The notes under the pieces were generated by a model. It had not been told where the DNA came from, ran no database searches, and saw nothing but the letters and a program-made list of their open reading frames with translations. The translations under genes were made by a program, and so were the position numbers. From the NCBI RefSeq assembly GCF_001690185.1, contig NZ_LZGN01000042.1:1-64000 (forward strand): 64,000 bases of DNA. Direction: 5' to 3'. This document shows, one piece after another, positions 18,730 to 28,598 of the stretch. Positions within the stretch are counted from its first letter, which is position 1. Every line of letters starts with the position of its first letter. The stretch is from Gilliamella sp. wkB308. Lineage in GTDB: Bacteria > Pseudomonadota > Gammaproteobacteria > Enterobacterales > Orbaceae.

Positions 18730-19065
18730 ATGTCTCTCAATGAAAATTTACCCCCTTGTCCAGTCGAAACTACGCTTATGTTAATGGGCGATAAATGGAA
18801 AGTCTTAATTGTTCGTGATTTATTAACAGGTACAAAACGCTTTGGAGAATTAAAAAAATCCTTAGACGGAATATCGCAAAAAGTGTTAACCCAGCACCTA
18901 CGTGCCATGGAAAAAAACGGATTAATTCATCGCAAAGTCTATGCCCAAGTACCACCGAAAGTGGAATATACTTTAACCGATGTTGGACAAAGTTTAAAAC
19001 AAGTGCATGACGCCATGTTAGAGTGGGGAAGTGCTTATAAGTTAAGGCAGTGTGTTAAGAAATAG
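18730..19065 (+). CDS. HxlR-family transcriptional regulator
   Basis: The 111-residue winged-helix protein has the HxlR pattern: CPVETTLMLMGDKWKVLIVRDL, then RFGELKKSLDGISQKVLTQHLRAMEKNGLIHRKVY and VEYTLTDVGQSL. Cys10 is in the position of the redox-active Cys of several HxlR proteins. It is divergently transcribed from the NAD(P)-binding oxidoreductase and probably controls it in response to electrophiles or oxidants. That role is inference from family and gene order. Confidence 0.88.
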   Translation: MSLNENLPPCPVETTLMLMGDKWKVLIVRDLLTGTKRFGELKKSLDGISQKVLTQHLRAMEKNGLIHRKVYAQVPPKVEYTLTDVGQSLKQVHDAMLEWGSAYKLRQCVKK

Positions 19066-19263
19066 GTTTTTAACATGAATAAAAAGCTATTTTTTGTCAA
19101 TTATATTTAATGATATTAATGGTTATTTAAGTATTTTTTTTGAAAATTTGACCTGTATCACATATTTAATTAGATTTGTTCACTTTTTTATCTTGTTTTA
19201 AGTTAAACTTCGTTTCTAAAATTTATCTTTACAATAGATTATCTACTTTTGAAAGGAAAAATA

Positions 19264-21684
19264 TTGGAAGCAATAAAAACATATTGGTTTTTAAGCGCTA
19301 AGTTTAATGGTGGTGAAGACCAAACAGAACGTTTTGTTAGATTAGGTATTTGGGAAAATGGTTACGATAATAAATACTTAAATACCGTACGTACCATTTC
19401 AGTTGGTGATCGAGTTGCGATTAAATCCACTTATAACTTAAAAAAGAATTTACCTTTTGATAATAAAGGTCAAGCTGTTTCGGTCATGGAGATTAAAGCA
19501 ACCGGCATTGTGACAAAAAATTATGGTGATGGAAAGTTATTAAAAGTTAATTGGCAAAAAGGGAATCTAAATAAAAAATGGTTTTTCTATACCAATATAG
19601 CCACTATTTGGAGTGTTAAAGATGATGAATGGTTATCAAAACAATTAATCAATTTTACTTTCTATAATGAACCACAGGATATTGACTATTTTCGGAATGC
19701 GCCTTATTGGCGATCACGTTATGGTGATGTTGCCAATCGTACCCAATTGTTCAGTTGGGTACGTTTTTATGAAGCTATTGCAGATAATTTATTAATTTAT
19801 CTAGACAAAAGCAAACGTTCAATATTAATGGAATTTGTCAATCAGCTGGCCACCGAGTTTAAGCTTTCTTATTTACTCGATAAAGGTTTACAGGATATTT
19901 GTCCATTTACTGCATTAGGAACATTTAATCGACATATTAAAGAAACGACAAGAATAGAAATTGCAAAAAAGTGGGCTGAATTTCTTAATATTGAAGAATC
20001 CGTCCCTAACTCTTTTGAGGGCATACCATTACTTAATAATCAATTGTCTTGGTTTTTTACCAACTCTGAAAATCAACAACAAGAGATTGATAATTTGTGG
20101 GAATTTTATGCTACTGCACTGAAGTTTTCTAATGCTGATGAAAACTATCGAGATGAGTTTGAACAAAAATTTGACTTGATCATGTCGCAGTCATATTTTC
20201 CATGGCAATTAACAAGTGGTTTATTTTGGATTCGTCCTCACGCCTATGTCGTATTGGATAAGGCTTCAAAAACTTATCTTACTGATGAATTGGAGTTGAT
20301 AAAAGATGATCGATTATCTAAAGAGCATTTTAATGGTAATGTTTACCTAAAATTGCTCGATGATTTAGCAATGAGATTTAACGAAGATTACTTTCCTATT
20401 CACTCTTTTCCTGAGCTTTATTTCACTGCACTACGTAAATATGAAAATCGCACATTAATTAATGAAAATTTAGCATCTAATAATCAATGGCAAATTATAT
20501 TATTACAATTCATCCAAGAGCTTTGCCAAGATAACGGAAGTAATGTTTTTAATTGTAAAGAGTTGCTGGATAAATACGGACAACAACTTGAGGAGGAATT
20601 TCCAAATAATAGAGTTACAAGTAACTTGTTAACTTACACTTTACAACGAATGAAAGATAAAAAATTTTTTCAGTTTTTGGGGAATGGTAAATATCGGTTA
20701 CTTAATCATAATATTGATGGAAAAAGAGGAGAAATCATGGAAAATGAACCAGATATTGATGCACCATTAATTGATGATCCATTATTTGTTAGGCATCCTT
20801 ATACATTAAAAAATTTAATTCAAGAAGACTGTTTTATCGATAAACAGCAATTGCAACAAATGATATCCAGTATAACAAAAAAGAAAAATATCATTTTACA
20901 AGGCCCGCCTGGTACAGGTAAAACTTGGTTAGCTAAAAGGTTAGCTAATATTATTATTGGTTATAAAGATTCAAATAATATTCGAGCAATTCAATTTCAT
21001 CCTAATCTATCTTATGAAGATTTTATTCGTGGTTTTCGCCCTACCAGTGAAGGTAAGTTAGCGCTGATCGATGGTCCATTTTTGGAGATAATTCATCAAG
21101 CCAGAAATGATCCTCAATCTAAATATGTTATGGTTATTGAAGAAATTAATCGAGGTAATCCGGCACAGATTTTTGGTGAAATGCTAACGCTGCTTGAAGC
21201 TGATAAGCGAATACCGAGTGAAGCATTAGAATTGACCTATCGCCGTGAACAAGAAAACGGAATATATATTCCCGATAACTTATATGTCATTGGTACGATG
21301 AATATAGCGGATCGATCTTTAGCATTAGTCGATTTTGCATTACGTCGACGTTTTGCGTTTTTTACTTTAGATCCTAATTTTTCAGAAAAATGGTTACGCT
21401 ATATGATTAAAAAAACAGGGCTCAATAGTAAGCTTTTAGAAGAAATAAGAGAAAGAATGAATGAATTAAATGAATTCATTGCTCAAGATAGAATGTTAGG
21501 AAGTGCTTTTGCTATTGGTCATAGTTATTTAACTCATCATAGAGCTATACCGAAAAGTGAAGGTTTAGTTTGGTATCAAAATATTATTGATACAGAAATT
21601 AAACCTTTATTGGAAGAGTATTGGTTTGATGAAAAAGATAAACTTAACAAAGCAATGAAACTTATTAAGATTGCATATAAATAA
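19264..21684 (+). CDS. mcrB: McrB-family AAA+ GTPase of modification-dependent restriction
   Basis: The 806-residue protein is the motor/recognition subunit of an McrBC system. Its N-terminal part (TYWFLSAKFNGGEDQTERFV and GDRVAIKSTYNLKKNLPFD) looks like an EVE-type modified-base reader. The middle region is of unknown family. The AAA+ domain has Walker A GPPGTGKT near residue 545, VIEEINRGN near 623 and the McrB GTP-specificity motif MNIADRS near 678. I take TTG at 19264 as the start because AAAGGAA at 19252-19258 is spaced properly from it; the in-frame TTG at 19249 overlaps that site. It is coupled to mcrC 5 nt downstream and cuts DNA carrying modified cytosine or another modification. Confidence 0.88.
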   Translation: MEAIKTYWFLSAKFNGGEDQTERFVRLGIWENGYDNKYLNTVRTISVGDRVAIKSTYNLKKNLPFDNKGQAVSVMEIKATGIVTKNYGDGKLLKVNWQKGNLNKKWFFYTNIATIWSVKDDEWLSKQLINFTFYNEPQDIDYFRNAPYWRSRYGDVANRTQLFSWVRFYEAIADNLLIYLDKSKRSILMEFVNQLATEFKLSYLLDKGLQDICPFTALGTFNRHIKETTRIEIAKKWAEFLNIEESVPNSFEGIPLLNNQLSWFFTNSENQQQEIDNLWEFYATALKFSNADENYRDEFEQKFDLIMSQSYFPWQLTSGLFWIRPHAYVVLDKASKTYLTDELELIKDDRLSKEHFNGNVYLKLLDDLAMRFNEDYFPIHSFPELYFTALRKYENRTLINENLASNNQWQIILLQFIQELCQDNGSNVFNCKELLDKYGQQLEEEFPNNRVTSNLLTYTLQRMKDKKFFQFLGNGKYRLLNHNIDGKRGEIMENEPDIDAPLIDDPLFVRHPYTLKNLIQEDCFIDKQQLQQMISSITKKKNIILQGPPGTGKTWLAKRLANIIIGYKDSNNIRAIQFHPNLSYEDFIRGFRPTSEGKLALIDGPFLEIIHQARNDPQSKYVMVIEEINRGNPAQIFGEMLTLLEADKRIPSEALELTYRREQENGIYIPDNLYVIGTMNIADRSLALVDFALRRRFAFFTLDPNFSEKWLRYMIKKTGLNSKLLEEIRERMNELNEFIAQDRMLGSAFAIGHSYLTHHRAIPKSEGLVWYQNIIDTEIKPLLEEYWFDEKDKLNKAMKLIKIAYK

Positions 21685-21689
21685 TTTCA

Positions 21690-22781
21690 ATGAATACTGA
21701 ATCGACAACAAGACAAAATACCACATTAAATAAAATACCTATTAAAAACATATGGTTACTTTTATTGTATGCATCAGATTATTATAAAGAGCTTGATAAA
21801 CAGCAGCGAATAAATTTTGAAGAAAATCCTGAAAAAATTGTTGAGCTGGCTGCTGAGATTTATTGCAAGGCAGTACACAAAGGATTGCGTTATTCATTAT
21901 CTAACAGTTATCAACCTAAAAAGCAAGTTTTAACACGTGTTAGAGGGAAAATTGATTATTTAATAACCGCACGTAAATTATTACTTGAAAAAGGTAAAAT
22001 CCATTGTCGATATGATGGATTAACAAATAATACACCCAAAAATCAATATATTCATGGTGCTGCTCATGTTTTATTAAGGCAATTAAATAATGATAAATTG
22101 ATTAAGCAATGCAAACAAATAACCAATCGTTTTAAAGAGTTAAAAATCGGTAAATCTAACTATTACAACCCTGTTATCGATCAGTTCAATCGATCAAATC
22201 CTCATGATAATCTATTAGTTTCGGTGGCTAAATTGGTTCATAGTTTATCTATTCCAACAGAATTATTCGGTAAAGAAACACTTAATACGTTGGAGAAAAC
22301 TGATCAGTGGTTAAGAGCATTATTTGAGAAAGCGGTAATTGGTTTTTATCGGGTTAATCTCGATCCAAATGAATGGCAAATCGAGTCGGGAAAAAGGTTT
22401 AAATGGCAATGTACCCAATCGACGGACAACATTGGACAGTTTATGCCAGAAATGATCACCGATTTAATTATAGAAAATAACAAAACTCATTCTCGCTTAA
22501 TTGTGGATACTAAATGTACCTCAATTTTTAATCATAACAAATTTTCTTTTAAGACAGATCATTTGTACCAACTTTATGCTTATGTAAGAAGTCAAGAAAG
22601 AAGTGATGACCGATTATCCTATTCTGCATCAGGTATGCTGTTATATCCAACAACAAATCAATCGATTAATGAATATACTACCATTCAAAATCATCAGCTA
22701 TTTTTTTGTACGATTGATTTAAGTCAAGCAAACATGAGAATTAAAGAGTGTTTGCTATCTTTATTGGCTCAAAGTACATAA
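21690..22781 (+). CDS. mcrC: McrC-family nuclease subunit
   Basis: The 363-residue protein starts with the McrC motif IPIKNIWLLLLYASDYY. It has TRVRGKIDYLITARKLLLEKG and CRYDGLTNNTPKNQYI in the middle. A PD-(D/E)xK nuclease core follows in ITDLIIENNKTHSRLIVDTKCT, with the D and DxK residues in place. It partners McrB and supplies the DNA cleavage activity. It begins 5 nt after mcrB. Both genes appear intact. Confidence 0.88.
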   Translation: MNTESTTRQNTTLNKIPIKNIWLLLLYASDYYKELDKQQRINFEENPEKIVELAAEIYCKAVHKGLRYSLSNSYQPKKQVLTRVRGKIDYLITARKLLLEKGKIHCRYDGLTNNTPKNQYIHGAAHVLLRQLNNDKLIKQCKQITNRFKELKIGKSNYYNPVIDQFNRSNPHDNLLVSVAKLVHSLSIPTELFGKETLNTLEKTDQWLRALFEKAVIGFYRVNLDPNEWQIESGKRFKWQCTQSTDNIGQFMPEMITDLIIENNKTHSRLIVDTKCTSIFNHNKFSFKTDHLYQLYAYVRSQERSDDRLSYSASGMLLYPTTNQSINEYTTIQNHQLFFCTIDLSQANMRIKECLLSLLAQST

Positions 22782-22957
22782 GCAATCTGCATCAAGATTC
22801 GACACCATTAGAATGAATTGATGCATTCAATCGAAAAGTTTATAACCAAGTACCACCTAATATGAAATTCACACATTACCAATGTTGCTCAGTGTTTAAG
22901 ACAAGTGCATAACATAATATAAATAAATTAATAGGATAATATTCATTAAGCAAAAAA

Positions 22958-23506
22958 TTAAGGCTCATTAGCCTCAACTTTAGAACAAATAAAATAAAAA
23001 TCATTCGGTTTTGAGTCATTATCCTGACCAATAATTATAGTATCAGGGTAAAGTTTATTGTCCGTAATAGGGGTAATATCTTTTCGGTATATGTCTGTAT
23101 CATTCAAAGGAATGGGTTCTTCACAGCTACGCAATATAGTGTTAGCACCAATCAATTTAGCGAACTTGTGCATATCCCCTTTGGCTTTAGCATAAAAAGA
23201 TGTGACAAAATTATCGCTTTCATAACGAATCATATTCACCCATACATTCTTGATTTTGATAGGTTGCTTAAAATGGTATTCGATTCCAGTGATATTATCT
23301 TGTTGTTTGTTTTTTATGGTAATTTTTTGTTTTTCAAGTTCAGCAATGATTTTTTTATCTTCGATGGCAAAAGGCTTTGATTGACATAATAGAGCAGTTT
23401 TAAATTGTTCTTTAACGGTAGCTATTTTGGTGACATTACTTGATGCGTGTCCGGATAAACTGACAAAAAATAAGATATAACCTAACAGTAAATATAATTT
23501 TTTCAT
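22958..23506 (-). CDS. hypothetical exported protein
   Basis: The 182-residue protein has a clean signal peptide (KKLYLLLGYILFFVSLSGHASS, about 22 residues). Two Cys are spaced to form a disulphide in the middle (LLCQSKPF and LRSCEEPI), with a further Cys near the end (FYFICSKVE). I do not recognise the family. It stands alone between mcrC and treR, on the opposite strand to both. Periplasmic location is likely. Confidence 0.65.
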   Translation of the reverse strand: MKKLYLLLGYILFFVSLSGHASSNVTKIATVKEQFKTALLCQSKPFAIEDKKIIAELEKQKITIKNKQQDNITGIEYHFKQPIKIKNVWVNMIRYESDNFVTSFYAKAKGDMHKFAKLIGANTILRSCEEPIPLNDTDIYRKDITPITDNKLYPDTIIIGQDNDSKPNDFYFICSKVEANEP

Positions 23507-23712
23507 GTTTAATCGCTTGTCGTAAAGTGAGATATTGAGTTAAACAGTACTACTAATGACCTGTTAAATTTTAACCTGATTCTACCATTAGACATTAATT
23601 TAGGTATACCAATATTTCATGATTTTTAATATCATCCAAACAGCTACCGTATCGCAATTTTGTTGAAACTATATTACTATAATTTTATTGATCTTTATTC
23701 AGCAAAATTATT

Positions 23713-24681
23713 ATGAGCAAGTCATCGAGCCACTTAACCATTAAGGATATTGCCAAACTTAGCGGAGTAAGCAAATCAACGGTTTCAAGAGTAATTAACC
23801 ATGACCCAATGGTGAAAGAAGCAACACGTAATAAAGTCAATGCCATTATTGAACAATATCAATTTACGCCGTCTAAATCTGCAAGAGCAATGCGAGGTTA
23901 TGGTAATAAAGTGATTGGTATTATTGTTACTCGTCTTGAGTCGATGTCTGAAAATCAAGCTGTCAGTAGTATGCTGCCAATATTTTATCAACATGGCTAT
24001 GATCCGATTATTATGGAAAGCCAATTTAATGTTGAAAAGGTTGAAGAACATTTAGCCATGTTGAAAGATAAGCAGGCTGACGGTGTCGTGGTTTTTGCCT
24101 TTACAGGATTGGATAAGGGAGTATTGTCTTTCTGGCAAAATAAGAGTGTGGTTATTGCTCGTTCATTCCCTAATCATATGTGTGTTTGTTACGATGATAT
24201 CGGTGCAGTAACTCACTTACTTGAGCATTTATATCATCAACAAAAACAGCGTAATATTGCTTTTATTGGTATTGAACAACAAGACCAAACTACCGGTGCG
24301 CTACGTTATCAAGCTTATCTGGATTTTTGTCAGCTTCATCAAATCACCCCTAATGCTTGTTTAGGAAACTTAAGTTACCTGTCAGGCTATCATCTTGCTC
24401 AAACAGTCATTAAATCATCACCTTCTGCTATTGTTTGTGCGACTGAAACGCTTGCGTTAGGTTTGCATAAATATCTTCATGAAAAGCAACTTAATAATAC
24501 CATTGTTGCGAGTATCGGACAGAGTGAATTGCTCCGTTTTCTTTTTCCACAAACGTTATCTGTGGAGTTAGGTTTTGATAAAGCTGGAACTTATACCGCT
24601 CATGAATTACTCCGAATGTTAACCGATGAAGTTGAACTCAAAACGGTGACTATCCCTTGCCAACTGGCTGTTAATAAATAG
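23713..24681 (+). CDS. treR: trehalose operon repressor TreR (LacI family)
   Basis: The 322-residue LacI-family repressor has the DNA-binding headpiece TIKDIAKLSGVSKSTVSRVIN at residues about 9-29. The TreR-like periplasmic-binding fold follows, with GIIVTRLESMSENQAV and GALRYQAYLDFC. In enteric bacteria it binds trehalose-6-phosphate as inducer and represses treBC. A perfect operator lies at 24740-24751, just downstream of its own gene and before treB, which supports the assignment. Confidence 0.93.
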   Translation: MSKSSSHLTIKDIAKLSGVSKSTVSRVINHDPMVKEATRNKVNAIIEQYQFTPSKSARAMRGYGNKVIGIIVTRLESMSENQAVSSMLPIFYQHGYDPIIMESQFNVEKVEEHLAMLKDKQADGVVVFAFTGLDKGVLSFWQNKSVVIARSFPNHMCVCYDDIGAVTHLLEHLYHQQKQRNIAFIGIEQQDQTTGALRYQAYLDFCQLHQITPNACLGNLSYLSGYHLAQTVIKSSPSAIVCATETLALGLHKYLHEKQLNNTIVASIGQSELLRFLFPQTLSVELGFDKAGTYTAHELLRMLTDEVELKTVTIPCQLAVNK

Positions 24682-24719
24682 CGATAACAATTTAAAATTA
24701 TTATAGTTTTTATTATTTA

Positions 24720-24735
24720 TGTGAGATCAATCACA
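24720..24735 (+). promoter_or_regulatory. CRP-cAMP binding site upstream of treB
   Basis: TGTGAGATCAATCACA matches the CRP consensus TGTGA-N6-TCACA in all ten key positions. It lies about 60 bp before the likely transcription start of treB (a TATGCT -10 at 24776-24781), the spacing of class I activation. This implies catabolite control of trehalose use. Confidence 0.88.
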
Positions 24736-24739
24736 AATA

Positions 24740-24751
24740 GGGAACGTTCCC
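24740..24751 (+). promoter_or_regulatory. TreR operator
   Basis: GGGAACGTTCCC is a perfect 12-bp palindrome and the same core as the known enteric TreR operator. It lies 4 bp after the CRP site and would overlap the -35 region of the treB promoter, so repressor binding should block polymerase. Confidence 0.92.
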
Positions 24752-24854
24752 ATTTATTGTTTGTCTTTTTCAATCTATGCTAAATCCTAATTCAAACATA
24801 GCCAATGTATTAATAGCTAATTCAGCTAAATATCTATGATAGGGAGACTTGGAG

Positions 24855-26282
24855 ATGGCTAAAGATCCTAATATCGCCTCAGAATCGATAACCGCATTAA
24901 TTGATTGTGTGGGTGGAAAAGAAAATATTGCGAGTGTTACTCACTGTTTAACACGATTAAGATTTGCACTGTCTGATCCCAAATTAGCCAATATAAAAGC
25001 CATAGAGGGATTACCTTTTGTAAAAGGGTGTTTTAATAATGCTGGGCAGTTTCAAGTTATTATTGGAACGGATGTTGATAGTTATTACAAATTATTGATT
25101 GATCGATTAAATATTGATGAAGCGACTAAAGAGCAAACAAAAGCCTCAGCTAAAAAAAATATGTCATGGTTTGAACGCTTAATTTCAAATTTAGCTGAAA
25201 TTTTTGTGCCATTATTACCCGCACTGATTGCGGGGGGATTATTACTCGGCTTACGTAACGTGATTGGTGACATGCCAACTATAAATGATAAACCACTTAC
25301 TGACACTTATACTTGGTTGGTACCTATTCATAGTTTTCTTTGGTTACCTTGTGAAGCGATTTTCAACTTTCTACCAGTAGCCATATGCTGGTCTACAGTC
25401 AAAAAAATGGGCGGTTCCCCTGTGTTAGGGATTGTTTTAGGGATAACATTGGTTTCCCCACAACTGATGACTGCTTATGATCTAGGGAAAAAGATTCCCG
25501 AAGTGTGGGATTTTGGTTGGTTTACGATTCAAAAAGTCGGCTATCAAGCACAAGTGATTCCATCTATTTTTGCCGGTTTAGCGTTAGGATGGATTGAAAC
25601 TCGATTACGTAGAATTGTCCCTAATTACCTAACTTTAGTGATTGTACCAATTGTATCAATACTATTAGCCGTCGTCCTTGCACATTTTCTTTTAGGACCA
25701 ATCGGACGAATGTTGGGCAATGGTATTGCTTATGTGGTTAAATACCTAATGACGGGTGATTATGCCTTCATTGGTTCGGCTATTTTTGGATTCTTCTATG
25801 CACCTTTGGTTATTACAGGAATTCATCATACTACATTAGCTATCGATATGCAGATGACACATAGTATGGGTGGTACACCGATTTGGCCAATTATTGCCTT
25901 ATCCAATATTGCTCAAGCTTCAGCCGTTGTTGGCATCATTCTAATCAGTAAAAAACATAATGAGCGTGAAGTTTCCATACCGGCTGCGATATCAGGTTAC
26001 CTAGGTGTAACTGAGCCAGCTATGTACGGTATCAACTTACGCTATAAATTCCCAATGTTCTGCGCCATGATTGGAGCGGCGAGTGCTGGGTTAATCTGTG
26101 GTTTACATGGTGTATTATCTAATGGTATAGGTGTGGGTGGATTACCTGGTATTTTATCCATTAAACCGATTTATTGGGGAATTTATGCATTAGCTATGAT
26201 TGTGGCAATTGTCGTACCTATTGTTTTAACATCAGTTGTTTATAAAATAAAATTGAAAAAAGGTACGTTAGATATTCGCTAA
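24855..26282 (+). CDS. treB: PTS trehalose transporter EIIBC (TreB)
   Basis: The 475-residue protein joins an EIIB domain, with the phospho-Cys in SVTHCLTRLRFAL (about residue 34), to a ten-segment EIIC membrane domain containing GIHHTTLAIDMQM and GYLGVTEPAMYGINLRYKFP. It imports trehalose as trehalose-6-phosphate, taking phosphate from a separate EIIA because no EIIA domain is fused. I choose ATG 24855, preceded at 8 nt by AGGGAG, over the in-frame TTG at 24849. It is followed by treC. Confidence 0.94.
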   Translation: MAKDPNIASESITALIDCVGGKENIASVTHCLTRLRFALSDPKLANIKAIEGLPFVKGCFNNAGQFQVIIGTDVDSYYKLLIDRLNIDEATKEQTKASAKKNMSWFERLISNLAEIFVPLLPALIAGGLLLGLRNVIGDMPTINDKPLTDTYTWLVPIHSFLWLPCEAIFNFLPVAICWSTVKKMGGSPVLGIVLGITLVSPQLMTAYDLGKKIPEVWDFGWFTIQKVGYQAQVIPSIFAGLALGWIETRLRRIVPNYLTLVIVPIVSILLAVVLAHFLLGPIGRMLGNGIAYVVKYLMTGDYAFIGSAIFGFFYAPLVITGIHHTTLAIDMQMTHSMGGTPIWPIIALSNIAQASAVVGIILISKKHNEREVSIPAAISGYLGVTEPAMYGINLRYKFPMFCAMIGAASAGLICGLHGVLSNGIGVGGLPGILSIKPIYWGIYALAMIVAIVVPIVLTSVVYKIKLKKGTLDIR

Positions 26283-26299
26283 ACACGATTCAATAACCG

Positions 26300-26326
26300 T
26301 TAACCGTTCAATTATGGAACGGTTAA
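26300..26326 (+). promoter_or_regulatory. intercistronic hairpin between treB and treC
   Basis: A perfect 10-bp stem, TTAACCGTTC against GAACGGTTAA, with a seven-base loop lies 18 nt after the treB stop. Only a weak T-tract follows, so full termination is unlikely. It may stabilise the treB end of the message or allow partial termination. Confidence 0.6.
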
Positions 26327-26357
26327 TTTATGACAGATGAATAATTAAGAGCAAACA

Positions 26358-28031
26358 ATGAATACGAACGAAATCCCTTGGTGGCAAAATGGTACTATTT
26401 ATCAAATCTATCCCAAAAGTTTTCAAGCCAGTGGTACTGGTTCAACGGGAGATTTATTAGGCATTATAAGCCGATTGGATTATCTTAAAAATCTGGGCAT
26501 TAGTGCGATTTGGTTAACGCCAATTTATCCCTCTCCGCAAGTTGATAATGGTTATGATGTATCGGATTATTATGATATTGATCCGGCTTATGGCACGATG
26601 GACGACTTTGAATTATTGGTTAAGCAAGCGCATGAACGTGATATCCGTATTATGATGGATATGGTATTTAACCATACTTCAACAGAGCATCCATGGTTTA
26701 AATCTGCCTTAGATAAAACCAGTCCTTTTCGATCGTTTTATATTTGGAAAGATGCCAAAGCTGACGGCTCAGAACCCAACAATTGGCGGTCAAAATTTGG
26801 CGGTAACGCTTGGCAGTGGCATGAGCAATCAGGACAATACTATTTACACCTGTTCGCAAAACAGCAAGCCGATCTCAATTGGGAAAATCCAACCGTACGC
26901 CAAGAGATTAAAAATGTGTGTCAATTTTGGGCGGATAAAGGCGTCGATGCATTAAGGCTGGATGTGATTAATTTGGTCTCTAAACAGCAAGACTTTCCGG
27001 ATGATGTCCAAGGGGACGGTCGAAAATATTATACAGACGGCCCCAAAATACACGAATTTTTGCAAGAGATAAGCCGAGATGTTTTCCTACCTAATGGTTT
27101 AAAAACAGTGGGCGAAATGTCATCCACTACATTAGAAAACTGTCAAAAATATGCCGCATTGGATGGTAAAGAGTTGACAATGACGTTTAATTTTCATCAT
27201 TTAAAAATTGATTATCCAAATGGGGAAAAATGGACGCTGGCTAAGCCCGATTTACTTGAACTCAAAAAAATACTTGGCTATTGGCAAAAGGGTATGCACG
27301 GTAAGGCGTGGAATGCAATTTTCTGGTGTAATCACGATCAACCTCGTATTGTGTCACGTTTAGGTAATGAAGATCAATATCACAGCGAATCAGCTAAAAT
27401 GCTGGCGATGATTCTTTATGGACTACAAGGCACACCGTACCTTTATCAAGGTGAAGAGATCGGGATGACAAATCCCCATTTTACTCATATTTCGCAATAT
27501 AAAGATGTGGAAAGTCTTAACATCTACCAAGAAAAAATTGCCGAAGGTATGTCAGAGTCTGACATGTTAGCGATTCTTGCCAGTAAGTCACGCGACAATA
27601 GCCGAACGCCAATGCAATGGGATCATACTGCCAATGCCGGATTTAGCCAAGGTAAACCTTGGATTGAGGTGGCAAATAATTATTCAAAAATCAATGTTAA
27701 GGCAGCGCTTGACGATCCCAATTCAATCTTCTATTGCTATCAAACCTTAATCAAATTACGCAAAATGTATCCGATCTTTATTTTCGGTGACTATCAAGAT
27801 CTAACGCCTGATGTTGCTAATTGTTGGTGCTATGCCAGACATTGGAATAATCAAACGTTACTCGTGATAGCCAATCTGACCGAAAATACGGTTAAATGGC
27901 AATTACCTAATGGGTTTGAAAATCGTCATTGGCAAAGATTGCTAGGTAATTATGAAAACCAAACTATATTAAAGCCAGAAATGGTGTTACAACCTTATGA
28001 GGCTATGTATTGGTTGCATATAAATAGTTAA
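26358..28031 (+). CDS. treC: trehalose-6-phosphate hydrolase TreC
   Basis: The 557-residue GH13 enzyme splits trehalose-6-phosphate into glucose and glucose-6-phosphate in the cytoplasm. It starts IPWWQNGTIYQIYPKSFQ, has the nucleophile Asp in ALRLDVINLVS (about residue 201), the acid/base Glu in TVGEMSSTT (about 253), and NHDQPRIVSRLG as conserved region IV. It follows treB in the same operon with AAGAG before the ATG. A strong terminator follows at 28122-28143. Confidence 0.94.
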   Translation: MNTNEIPWWQNGTIYQIYPKSFQASGTGSTGDLLGIISRLDYLKNLGISAIWLTPIYPSPQVDNGYDVSDYYDIDPAYGTMDDFELLVKQAHERDIRIMMDMVFNHTSTEHPWFKSALDKTSPFRSFYIWKDAKADGSEPNNWRSKFGGNAWQWHEQSGQYYLHLFAKQQADLNWENPTVRQEIKNVCQFWADKGVDALRLDVINLVSKQQDFPDDVQGDGRKYYTDGPKIHEFLQEISRDVFLPNGLKTVGEMSSTTLENCQKYAALDGKELTMTFNFHHLKIDYPNGEKWTLAKPDLLELKKILGYWQKGMHGKAWNAIFWCNHDQPRIVSRLGNEDQYHSESAKMLAMILYGLQGTPYLYQGEEIGMTNPHFTHISQYKDVESLNIYQEKIAEGMSESDMLAILASKSRDNSRTPMQWDHTANAGFSQGKPWIEVANNYSKINVKAALDDPNSIFYCYQTLIKLRKMYPIFIFGDYQDLTPDVANCWCYARHWNNQTLLVIANLTENTVKWQLPNGFENRHWQRLLGNYENQTILKPEMVLQPYEAMYWLHINS

Positions 28032-28121
28032 ACGGTTGTATCAGGTTACAAGGATATACACTAAATCATTTTGTTCTATTGAATTAAAAAATTGTTGAGC
28101 GAATAAGGTAGTAAGAAAATG

Positions 28122-28143
28122 CCAACACTTGTGTTGGTTTTTT
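28122..28143 (+). terminator. rho-independent terminator of treBC
   Basis: Stem CCAACA against TGTTGG with a CTTG loop (28122-28137), followed at once by six T (28138-28143). It lies about 90 nt after the treC stop on the same strand. Confidence 0.88.
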
Positions 28144-28598
28144 GATTGAAACGCCATAATAAGTTGTTCATCGAAAGTTGTGGATAGTTCATATGGGTCA
28201 TCAATTCCTTTATGTTAGTTAATCAATAGACATTCTAAATCACGTTAAATAATTGGTAATATGTGTAAATCTAACTTTCCTGTTATAAAAAACGGGTTAT
28301 CAGAACGTCAACTATACTCACTTGAACAGTAATTAATTAGCATTAGTGATGAATATCAATATTGGGTTATCTTAAGATAAAGTATTATAGAAATTATGAT
28401 AAATGACCTAATTAGTAAAGCTGTCTAGAAATAGAGTAATAATACATTCGTTTTATACTAAAAAAATATTTTTCAATCATATTCATTGGGATAATTTTGA
28501 TTTTTAGAATTTGGTATTTAAAAATAATTATTATAAAATAATAAATTATAATTCCATTGAAAATAATAGATTTATCATCGTTAAAAAACATAGTAAAA
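28144..28598. other. intergenic, very AT-rich, at the left edge of the accessory island
   Basis: I see no gene-sized ORF and no RNA fold here. A 24-codon ORF starting at 28261 has no ribosome-binding site. The AT content rises towards 28500-28598, just before the next gene, as is common at the edge of transferred DNA. Confidence 0.5.

Noticed and set aside
28261-28335. 24-codon ORF after the tre terminator
   Set aside because: Too short, no ribosome-binding site, and no recognisable product.
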